Assembly: GCF_000967655.1 (NCBI RefSeq)
Contig: NZ_JXYA01000070.1
Span: 1 to 33,933 of the forward strand
Direction of reading: 5' to 3'
Origin: Pseudoalteromonas rubra
Lineage (GTDB): Bacteria > Pseudomonadota > Gammaproteobacteria > Enterobacterales > Alteromonadaceae
DNA length: 33,933 bases
The notes under the pieces were generated by a model. That model saw only the letters and a list, made by a program, of their open reading frames with translations, was not told the DNA's origin and made no database searches. Made by a program: the position numbers and the translations under genes. Of the stretch, positions 27,594 through 33,933 are shown piece by piece (the stretch's first letter is position 1; each line of letters opens with the position of its first letter).

Positions 27594-28577
27594 TTAATCC
27601 ATGCCTACCCGAGTTTCTAATATGCCACCTTTCAATATTTTAAAGTGCTTTCCTGCGAAACGGACATGGCCTTTTTTACGCTCAATAAGACAATTATGTA
27701 GCGTTACATTCCCTACTTGTTGCACCAATTGTTGTCTGGCTCTGTGTATAAGAATATTGATATGGTTTTCTGTCAGGCCTAAGTCTCTTGCAAGCGTTTT
27801 GAGACTTACCCAGCCCTTTGTGAATTCCTCTAATGGGGTGCGAGTCTGATAAGCGTGTGCTTTGTATCTTGCCAGCATTGCTATCAAGTAGTGGTGCGAT
27901 CTTTCCTTTAAATCAATCAAGCATTCCGGGGTGTAGATTTTTATTGTCGTATGCTCTTCGTCTTGGCTTAGTGATATTTCACATTTGAACAGATTGCTCA
28001 TGTCTTGAGTCGGCTCTGTGGATTTTGACTCGTTTCTGGCTGCTATGAATAGGCGCCAATGGGTGTCGCTTATGGTGACCAGATCACCATCATTAACAAC
28101 GCTGACTTGCTGGGTCGCCAGGTTTTCGGTACACCATTTGCAAAGGCTTATGTCAAAAAACATAGCGACTTCAGGCGCGCTATCATTGGGAAGCAAATGA
28201 TAACCATCTAGCACTATCGGAGCCTTAATCGCGCTGCTTACAGGAGGGCTTGTCGTTTGAGCAATCAACAGATCTTGTGGGGGCGCGCAGGACGTTACTT
28301 CAAACTCTAGCAGGTCATGGTTTGCGAATCTTAAACAATCTCCTTTGCTGAGAGTGATATCCTGATTTGGCTTTAATCGTTCACTATTAAGCCAGATACC
28401 ATTTCTACTTACATCTCTGACAATCCAATGATTAACATGCCACTCGATGATCCCATGGATCCGGGAAACACTTACATGATCTAGCCAGGTATCAACCGTA
28501 TGACTTAGTCTGCCAAAACGGTGGAACGATCCAGTATGAATAACCTCGTTACTGCGCACATTTTTGAGAGTGGCCAT
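27594..28577 (-). CDS. FHA-domain protein with C-terminal winged-helix/HTH
   Basis: 327 residues, AAGGA before the ATG. The N-terminal FHA domain shows its phosphothreonine-binding pattern: FGR at 21-23, SRIH at 38-41 and SRNG at 57-60. The middle (about 100-210) has no family I recognise. The C-terminal part contains WVSLKTLARDLGLTENHINILIHRARQQL, a helix-turn-helix of the kind found in DNA-binding output domains. The protein most likely binds a phosphothreonine made by the adjacent kinase and changes transcription. FHA-HTH plus kinase is a coherent phospho-signalling pair; the target genes are unknown but the surrounding block is the first place to look. Confidence 0.88.
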   Translation of the reverse strand: MATLKNVRSNEVIHTGSFHRFGRLSHTVDTWLDHVSVSRIHGIIEWHVNHWIVRDVSRNGIWLNSERLKPNQDITLSKGDCLRFANHDLLEFEVTSCAPPQDLLIAQTTSPPVSSAIKAPIVLDGYHLLPNDSAPEVAMFFDISLCKWCTENLATQQVSVVNDGDLVTISDTHWRLFIAARNESKSTEPTQDMSNLFKCEISLSQDEEHTTIKIYTPECLIDLKERSHHYLIAMLARYKAHAYQTRTPLEEFTKGWVSLKTLARDLGLTENHINILIHRARQQLVQQVGNVTLHNCLIERKKGHVRFAGKHFKILKGGILETRVGMD

Positions 28578-28784
28578 GTTGCGGTCCTTAGAGTGTGTAA
28601 GTGATTCTCGTTATATTGTAACGAACTCTTTCAATCCTGTATGTATTTTACAAAATGGGTTGAAACACATCAGATCAGTAGCGTCTCCGGTACATTTCAG
28701 ACACGTAAAAGCCAAAAATATTTCGGGGTGCTCTCCAGAACTGAAGAGCTGAGTAGGGCACCTGTACTCTGTTGCTTTGTGTAA

Positions 28785-29034
28785 CCTTTCACGGCAGTGG
28801 TTTTTTTGTGCGGACGAGGCCGGATCAGAGATTAAGCTATCGTTTGCTGGGTTAAACAGAGGTGACAGTGTGGGTGGGTATAAATGTTCCCAATTGGGAA
28901 ATAATGCGTTCATAAAAATGATTTGATCAAAACATGAGCTATTTTTATAAGTGTTTTTTAACGAATGATTGTTTATTAAACTCAGTTTTATTTAAATAAA
29001 TATTTCATCTATTTGGGCTTTTTGCGACTATAAA
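28785..29034. repeat. Direct repeat copy B, leading into the peptide gene
   Basis: The second copy of the element at 17170-17413, same orientation, 11,615 bases away by the ungapped core. The copy ends 49 bases before the ATG of the 52-residue peptide gene, so in this place it can act as that gene's promoter and leader region. TATAAA at 29029-29034 is a possible -10; the matching place in copy A reads TATATC. The 207 bases between the FHA start and this copy show no gene. Confidence 0.9.
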
Positions 29035-29083
29035 AACCTGATACTGTTACTGCGACTTATGTAACTAACCAAAGGAAATTAAG

Positions 29084-29242
29084 ATGTTACTTAAACTAAG
29101 CAAAAAGACCGTTAAAAACCTTAACACCTCTTCTGCTAAACTTAACCCACAGCAAACCCCACAGGTTGCTGGTGGTACTAACCTGGACACACTTATGTGT
29201 CTGAAAACCATGCAGTGCCCGCAAACCTGGCAGTGCGCTTAA
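29084..29242 (+). CDS. Putative RiPP precursor peptide (class I lanthipeptide-like)
   Basis: 52 residues; the ATG is preceded by AAAGGA at 7 bases. The N-terminal LLKLSKKTVKNLN is a basic, helical leader of the sort seen in short lanthipeptide-like precursors of Bacteroidota and marine gammaproteobacteria. The leader ends Pro-Gln-Val-Ala-Gly-Gly at 26-31, a typical double-glycine cut site for C39 peptidase exporters. The 21-residue core holds three Thr-x-x-Cys units at a six-residue period: TLMC (36-39), TMQC (42-45), TWQC (48-51). This suits three equal thioether rings. No LanB, LanC, radical SAM or exporter gene is in the window, so the modification is inferred from the peptide alone. The gene lies downstream of repeat copy B. 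Confidence 0.7.
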   Translation: MLLKLSKKTVKNLNTSSAKLNPQQTPQVAGGTNLDTLMCLKTMQCPQTWQCA

Positions 29243-29331
29243 TTGCTATTGTATGACCTGAACAGGCGCCCGAGTGGGTAACCTGATAAGGTGATATTTT
29301 TAGTTTCTTGCTAGACAATGTTGTTGATCGT

Positions 29332-29358
29332 AGGTCAGTTTACTGGCCTGCTTTATGT
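29332..29358 (+). terminator. Terminator-like hairpin after the peptide gene
   Basis: AGGTCAGT at 29332-29339 pairs with ACTGGCCT at 29342-29349 (one T-G wobble), followed by GCTTTATGTTT. It is 90 bases past the peptide stop and would give a short peptide transcript of about 300 bases. Confidence 0.5.
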
Positions 29359-29542
29359 TTCTGAGCGCGGTGTGGTGATTCAGAAATGCCCCTCCTCCAT
29401 CTCATCTTGAAGCGCAAATTTGGTAAAACTTGCATCAGCCATAGCCTTGGTTACATTGCTTAATCACACTGAGTATCCGCTCATGCATTAATGAGTAGCT
29501 AGATGCGCATTAAATTGAATTACAGCAATTAATGAGGTCCCT

Positions 29543-29581
29543 TTTACTCATTATTTGCAGGTGTGTCATATAATGAGTAAA
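29543..29581. promoter_or_regulatory. 12-base perfect inverted repeat, likely XRE operator
   Basis: TTTACTCATTAT at 29543-29554 and ATAATGAGTAAA at 29570-29581 are perfect inverse copies 15 bases apart. A partial copy, TTAATGAGTA, occurs near 29485-29494, and TTAATGAG near 29529. Spaced inverted repeats just before an XRE/HipB-type gene are typical autoregulatory operators; here the gene behind it is broken. Confidence 0.55.
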
Positions 29582-29744
29582 CATCTCTCGCAAAACACTC
29601 TCAGATATAGAAAACGACCGTGGAAACTATAAAACCGAAGTATTAAACAAGGCCTTCAAGCCATTCGGCCTAAAAATCGGACTGGTACCAACATCTTCGG
29701 CAATGTTGATGAGCATACTAGAGGGAGAGCCGCCAACACGTTAG
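29577..29744 (+). pseudogene. Remnant of an XRE/HipB-like regulator
   Basis: An open stretch of 55 codons without a start, directly after a TGA at 29574, reads ISRKTLSDIENDRGNYK, then TEVLNKAFKPFGLKIGLVP. This is the second half of an XRE helix-turn-helix domain of the antitoxin/HipB type. About the first 25-30 residues, including the first half of the helix-turn-helix, are missing. An ATG at 29573 lies in another frame. No toxin partner is seen. The likely history is an internal deletion that joined the operator to the rest of the gene. Confidence 0.6.
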
Positions 29745-29942
29745 TTGACCGGCAAAGAGCGCATTAACTGAATATTTTGCACGCCAATTCGGTAGCGTTA
29801 CTCCGTTGTGGAGCTAAAAAAACAAGGGGAAGTTTCACAGAAGAAGGCGTTTTGTGCTCACCTGAAGCCCCCTATGTTGCAATGCCTGCAATGTGCGACT
29901 ATTACTTTAGAGGTACTTTTACCGCGAAAGATGCAGGCAGAT

Positions 29943-32255
29943 ATGCTACGCAGTGCGACAAAAAAAATGATGCCTTTGATGTGTATGTTGGCGTCAACGG
30001 TTTTGGGTGCAAATGAAGCTGACTCAGGCCTGTTTGCGCTGGAGCTGGACGACTTGCTCGAATTGACGGTCACGTCCGGCTCTAACCGGGCGGAGCAGTT
30101 TCGCCACACACCCGCATCAATACAAGTGATCACTGAACAGGATATTAAACAACGCGGCTACACCTCATTCAGTGAAGTCATTGCGGACTTATCGGGGTTT
30201 GACCTTAATACCTCTTACGGGGTCGACCATAGCCTGTTTTATCAGCGGGGTTATCGTACCCCCAGTAATCAGCGCACGCTGGTCATGGTGAATGGGGTGA
30301 TAAATAATCAGCTTTGGGGGCATGACTTTTCTGCCAACAGGCAAACGCCTTTAACTATGATTGAGCGCATTGAAGTGTTGTCGGGTCCTGCCGGGGCGGT
30401 TTATGGCCCGAACGCATTTCTTGGTGTAATTAACATCATCACCAAAAAAGGGAAAGCGCTGGAGCAAGACGGCCATAAGGTGAGCGCACAGGCACAACTG
30501 GCTGATTTTGGCAGTAAAGCGCTGGATTTAAATTTGCTGGGTAAGGCAGGGCGCTGGAGCTATTGGCTGGGTATCAAGCAGTTCAAAAGTGATGGTCCCG
30601 GGGTCGATGATTTTGCCCGGTGGGACTTTGTTGATGAACAGTATCTCTCGGATCCTCGCTTTTGGGGACCGGTGCTGAATTATGGCCATGATGGTGTGCC
30701 ATATGGTCAGTATGTCTCTAAAGATGATGAGAGTGGCGTGTTTGGAGAGGTCAGTTTTGATACCCTGACCCTGGGGGTCAATAACTGGATCACGCACAAT
30801 GGCTATGGGTTGCAGTTCGCCTTTGACAGGGGCCAGCCCAATGCACGCTGGAGTCGGCGTACCAGTTCCTATTATCTCAGGCATGAAACCCCTTTGTTTG
30901 ACAAAGGCACCTTAAAGCACTTTATTCGCTATCGTTCAGAGCAGCGTTATGGCGACTGGGCCGAGGCCAGTCCGGATCCGCTAAGTACGAAATCGCGCAA
31001 CTCTTATGTGACCATTTCTGACTGGAACTCGACCAGCAGCTCCTGGAAAGTGCGCCAGGATTATGAGTATCAATACAACTCAGAAGTGCACCTGGCGGCA
31101 GGGCTAAAATACGAGCGTAAGGAACTCACCTCGGCGTATGAGATCTGCGGGTACTTTGCCTCTGCGTACTGTACATTTGAAGATCCGGCAGATCTTGGTC
31201 CTTATGGGCTGGGCAAAGGTGTGTACTATTCAACCGACCCGGATATGCAGGTAATACGCTATCAGCTCAAAGATATGCCGGATGAAAACCTGGTGACGAC
31301 CACAGACAAGGGCGTATATTTTCGAGCCAGTTACAAGCAAGCTGACTGGTCGCTCAGTGGCGCGATACGCTGGGACAACAACTCAGTATACGGCACGTTT
31401 ATCAAGCCGCGTGTTGCACTGACCTATGACATTAATGCCACTAATACAGTGAAGGCCATTTATGCTACGGCGTTTCAGGAACCTGCCCCGGTGCAATTAT
31501 ACGGCGGGTGGAACGGGCGTAATGCCAACCCAGAGCTGGCCCCGGAAGAAGTCAAAGACTTAACCCTTATCTGGATGAATCAAAGCGGGGCCTGGTTTAG
31601 CGATCTGTCGGTTTATTACAGTCGCTACAACAACGTTATTAAAGAAGAAGCGAATAATGCCGGTGAGCGCGATGTGCTGGGAGCAGAATGGCGGTTGCGT
31701 TATGAGGCCGAAAATCCCTGGTTTGATGCGCCTCAGATAAGCGCCTACATGAATTACACTTATACCAAAACCACCAGCCATATTAACTTTGACCATCAGT
31801 TGGGCGTGTGGGTAGGGGATGGCACGCCAGCGTGCGAGGACGATGCTGCCGCATGCGGGCATTACCGGGTCGACCTGGGTGACATTGCGCCCCATAAGCT
31901 GAATCTGGGCCTGAATTTGCCATTAAGTACTCGGTTGAGCATTAATACCCGCCTGAACTACGTCTCTGAAAAATCACTTTACCTGCGCAACCCGCTGCGC
32001 CAGCAAGGCACCAAACTCGGGGACTATTTGGTGACAAATCTGAGCCTGGTCTGGCAGCAGGATGCACTGAGTGTGCATCTTAAAGTGAAAAACCTGTTCG
32101 ACAGCCAGGTATATCATGCCGGGAGTGAACAGGGCAGCTCAGGCAACCAGTTCCGCGATGAGAACGGTGATTTACTGCGTTCACAGGGGTTCTACAGCTC
32201 TATTTTTCCTCAGGTGGGGCGCAACTGGGAGCTGGGCGTGACTGTGGTGTTTTAG
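29943..32255 (+). CDS. TonB-dependent outer-membrane receptor
   Basis: About 770 residues from the ATG at 29943, chosen because it begins a plausible signal peptide (MLRSATKKMMPLMCMLASTVLG); the frame is open back to 29808, and an ATG at 29931 is an alternative. A TonB-box-like ELTVTSG is followed by the plug domain (TPASIQVITEQDIKQRGYTSFSEVI, then IERIEVLSGPAGAVYGPNAFLGVINIITKK). A long beta-barrel ends in Phe (VTVVF). A cysteine pair near the barrel middle (CGYFASAYC) and another later (CEDDAAACG) may form disulfide-bonded outer loops. It imports a ligand too large for porins, such as a siderophore, cobalamin, glycan or peptide; which one cannot be told. It is the nearest intact gene downstream of the RiPP-like peptide. 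Confidence 0.92.
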   Translation: MLRSATKKMMPLMCMLASTVLGANEADSGLFALELDDLLELTVTSGSNRAEQFRHTPASIQVITEQDIKQRGYTSFSEVIADLSGFDLNTSYGVDHSLFYQRGYRTPSNQRTLVMVNGVINNQLWGHDFSANRQTPLTMIERIEVLSGPAGAVYGPNAFLGVINIITKKGKALEQDGHKVSAQAQLADFGSKALDLNLLGKAGRWSYWLGIKQFKSDGPGVDDFARWDFVDEQYLSDPRFWGPVLNYGHDGVPYGQYVSKDDESGVFGEVSFDTLTLGVNNWITHNGYGLQFAFDRGQPNARWSRRTSSYYLRHETPLFDKGTLKHFIRYRSEQRYGDWAEASPDPLSTKSRNSYVTISDWNSTSSSWKVRQDYEYQYNSEVHLAAGLKYERKELTSAYEICGYFASAYCTFEDPADLGPYGLGKGVYYSTDPDMQVIRYQLKDMPDENLVTTTDKGVYFRASYKQADWSLSGAIRWDNNSVYGTFIKPRVALTYDINATNTVKAIYATAFQEPAPVQLYGGWNGRNANPELAPEEVKDLTLIWMNQSGAWFSDLSVYYSRYNNVIKEEANNAGERDVLGAEWRLRYEAENPWFDAPQISAYMNYTYTKTTSHINFDHQLGVWVGDGTPACEDDAAACGHYRVDLGDIAPHKLNLGLNLPLSTRLSINTRLNYVSEKSLYLRNPLRQQGTKLGDYLVTNLSLVWQQDALSVHLKVKNLFDSQVYHAGSEQGSSGNQFRDENGDLLRSQGFYSSIFPQVGRNWELGVTVVF

Positions 32256-32386
32256 CTGTTTTATTACCTCTGGTAGTTACTGTTTTCCTGTCAGAACCTT
32301 TTTATACTGTTCAGCCACTTTTTCATCGTTTAATTTTCCTTATTATCCCAGCTGAGCAGGGTTATGTGCCAGATACAGCCAACGGT

Positions 32387-33187
32387 TTACTCTTGCTCCG
32401 TTAATCTAACTCTCACATGCGAAGACGTGTTAATTTGCGTTGATTTGTTGTAGATAGAACTAGTCACCGTTTTTGTCTCGTTATAGCTAAGGTCTACTTC
32501 TATCTGGATAGGTGATGGACATAAGCTAAGGTACTTTGCGGGTATAGTCAGTTGCTTATTTGGTTGGAAGTCATCAGGTGCAATTTCAACTTCCCAATCT
32601 ACAACCGAATCCTGTTTTGCGTCACATTTTTCGCCTTCTTTGAGTGTTTTGATTCTGTAAGTGAAGCTATCGGGCAGATTGACCGAATTCGGATCCCAGC
32701 TTATTACAACATCGCTGCCTGAGTATGCAAAAGTGTCATAATCAGCCTGAGTTGCAGGATAAGTTATGGTCGCAAACTGGGGAAAGGAGACGGGATAACT
32801 GTCAATCGGTTTCCTGCCGCGATTTATATTTAATTGCCAGCTTTGAGTATCAGAGATTGACTGCGACTCTGACGACCAGTTCAGAAAACAGCAATATGGC
32901 TCTTCTATGTCTTTCGCTGTATTTTGGCCCTTAATAACAATACTGTGAGGACCGGATAGCGTAACATTATCCTGTCCGGTCAGTTCTATCGGTGTTCCTG
33001 TATTGTCAGCTAGGCGCACATGTCCACGGATATGATCGGATATTTCGCCTTCATAATTGCGTTCGAAATTACGTTCCAGGGTCAGTGTAACCTGGCTAAA
33101 GGTAAATTCACTCTGCTCTACCGTAGATGAGTCTTTACTTTCACAGCCTGTAAGCATAAATGCAGCAATCAGCAGTGTTTTTTTCAT
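32387..33187 (-). CDS. Lipoprotein of unknown function
   Basis: 266 residues; AAGGA six bases before the ATG at 33187. The signal peptide ends in the lipobox LTGC with the lipidated cysteine at residue 15. The mature part looks beta-rich (repeated Thr/Ser/Val strands, for example FTFSQVTLTLERNF and QIEVDLSYNETKTV) and holds further cysteines: a CC pair near residue 98 and two later single ones. I do not recognise a family. It lies 49 bases downstream of the partial gene at the right edge, in the same direction. A periplasmic lipoprotein behind such a gene could be its partner or immunity protein, but nothing in the sequence proves this. Confidence 0.75.
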   Translation of the reverse strand: MKKTLLIAAFMLTGCESKDSSTVEQSEFTFSQVTLTLERNFERNYEGEISDHIRGHVRLADNTGTPIELTGQDNVTLSGPHSIVIKGQNTAKDIEEPYCCFLNWSSESQSISDTQSWQLNINRGRKPIDSYPVSFPQFATITYPATQADYDTFAYSGSDVVISWDPNSVNLPDSFTYRIKTLKEGEKCDAKQDSVVDWEVEIAPDDFQPNKQLTIPAKYLSLCPSPIQIEVDLSYNETKTVTSSIYNKSTQINTSSHVRVRLTEQE

Positions 33188-33207
33188 TGTTTTTCCTTAA
33201 AAGAAGG

Positions 33208-33231
33208 GGGGAGTAACATTAGTTACTCCCC
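33208..33231 (-). terminator. Terminator between the edge gene and the lipoprotein
   Basis: GGGGAGTAAC at 33208-33217 pairs perfectly with GTTACTCCCC at 33222-33231, loop ATTA. On the minus strand it is followed by CCTTCTTTT. It stands five bases past the stop of the edge gene and would limit read-through into the lipoprotein gene. Confidence 0.75.
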
Positions 33232-33236
33232 GAGTG

Positions 33237-33933
33237 CTAATTAAGAATTAGTCCAAGATCAGCCTTATCAAACAATATCCATCTATGGTTATTGTGATCA
33301 GAACTATAGCTTCTATGTTGGTCAAAAACATAGTTATCAAATGCCGATGCTGTGCTCACAAAACTCATTCGTCCTGTTGTGTAATCTCCCTCACTGATCC
33401 CTCTGTCATAACCAATGGCCCAGGAAGAAGCTCTGTCCATTTCTCGCGAGATTTGATGATAAAGCTGAATATAGCTGCCGTTATCATCGGAGCGTGCACT
33501 ACTGTATAACCGGGAATGGCGGCCTCCGGACAGGTGCCACTGTATGTCTACCTTTAAATCCTGTGCGCGGTTGCCGGTATAAACACCAGGGATCACACGA
33601 CCATTGATGGCCCCATAGCTGATGGCCGTAGTATGTGTGCCGCTCATATTGGCAAAGTAGTTATCCAGGCTGCGGATATGCTCCTGCAAGTTACGGTTAG
33701 CCGGGTTGCCCTCATGCAGGTCTCTGAAAGTGATGGTGGCAAAAATGTCTTTAATTGAGCGAAGCCGCTCGCGCTCCTCCCGGCATTGTCTGCGCTGGGT
33801 GCCGCTGGTGGGATAACGCGCACCACATCGCATTTTATTGGCCTGGTTTTCTATTTCGTGTGCAAAGCTGATCACATCCGCAGGCATATGCACACCTCTG
33901 AATGGGGCATCTACCACGGCGGGATCGCACTTT
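33237..33933 (-). CDS. C-terminal part of an unidentified protein (5' end outside window)
   Basis: At least 231 residues, frame open to the window edge; a GTG at 33917 is in frame but need not be the start. The visible part begins Lys-Cys-Asp-Pro-Ala-Val and has two cysteines in an Arg-rich stretch (MRCGARYP, QRRQCREERERLR). The rest is a soluble Ser-, His- and Asp-rich domain (SYGAINGRVIPGVY, DIQWHLSGGRHSRLYSSARSDD, and DQHRSYSSDHNNHRW near the end). No membrane segment is seen. I do not recognise it. A C-terminal toxin or effector domain followed by a lipoprotein would fit the arrangement; a structural or secreted enzyme domain is also possible. Confidence 0.65.
   Translation of the reverse strand, partial: KCDPAVVDAPFRGVHMPADVISFAHEIENQANKMRCGARYPTSGTQRRQCREERERLRSIKDIFATITFRDLHEGNPANRNLQEHIRSLDNYFANMSGTHTTAISYGAINGRVIPGVYTGNRAQDLKVDIQWHLSGGRHSRLYSSARSDDNGSYIQLYHQISREMDRASSWAIGYDRGISEGDYTTGRMSFVSTASAFDNYVFDQHRSYSSDHNNHRWILFDKADLGLILN

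Noticed and set aside
28611..28913. 100-codon minus-strand frame with several Cys residues upstream of the FHA gene
   Set aside because: It is made partly of the repeated non-coding element, has no good ribosome site and resembles no protein.
29777..30016. 79-codon plus-strand frame before the TonB receptor
   Set aside because: It overlaps the receptor start in another frame and shows no ribosome site or family pattern.
1..33933. Whole window as a linear or circular mobile replicon because of its inverse ends
   Set aside because: There is no replication, telomere-resolving, transposase or partition gene, and most genes are ordinary chromosomal ones; an assembly or selection edge is simpler.

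Overview
The window looks like a chromosomal stretch from a marine gammaproteobacterium, most likely Pseudoalteromonas or a close relative. This rests on the gene types seen (HAE-1 efflux operon, TonB receptor, FHA/Ser-Thr kinase pair, CCP/MauG protein with PPC-like domains, integron cassette) and moderate base composition. It is an inference from family resemblance, not a database match. No tRNA, rRNA, CRISPR array, transposase or replication gene was seen.

Layout. 1-725: an AT-rich gene cassette encoding a DUF4760-like membrane protein, closed by a well-formed integron attC site. 726-2638: a divergently read detoxification-type module (HxlR regulator facing SDR and bicupin genes). 2807-4906: an EamA transporter and an Old Yellow Enzyme reductase with a terminator. 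4907-8368: an unassigned gap, a periplasmic solute-binding-like protein, an acyltransferase-3 membrane protein and a small membrane protein. 8369-14660: one operon of membrane fusion protein, RND pump, response regulator and sensor kinase, with tandem 11-bp-spaced boxes upstream that fit an OmpR-family site. 14890-17160: a secreted di-heme CCP/MauG-like protein. 17357-28577: an O-antigen-ligase-like protein, a large lipoprotein, an unrecognised AT-rich 790-aa protein, a transmembrane Ser/Thr kinase with periplasmic TPRs, and an FHA-HTH protein. 29084-29242: a 52-aa peptide gene that resembles a RiPP precursor. 29577-29744: a broken XRE regulator behind a perfect inverted repeat. 29943-32255: a TonB-dependent receptor. 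32387-33933: a lipoprotein and the C-terminal part of an unidentified protein that runs off the window.

The most unusual signals are in the right half. A non-coding sequence of about 245 bases occurs twice in direct orientation (17170-17413 and 28785-29034). The copies bracket the 11.6-kb block holding the kinase/FHA module. The right copy leads into the 52-aa peptide, which has a Gly-Gly leader and a threefold Thr-x-x-Cys core, with no modification enzyme in view. The FHA protein, the kinase and possibly the lipoprotein and orphan protein may form one signalling unit. The two window edges also share a 14-base inverted sequence that reads Cys-Asp-Pro-Ala-Val in frame at both ends.
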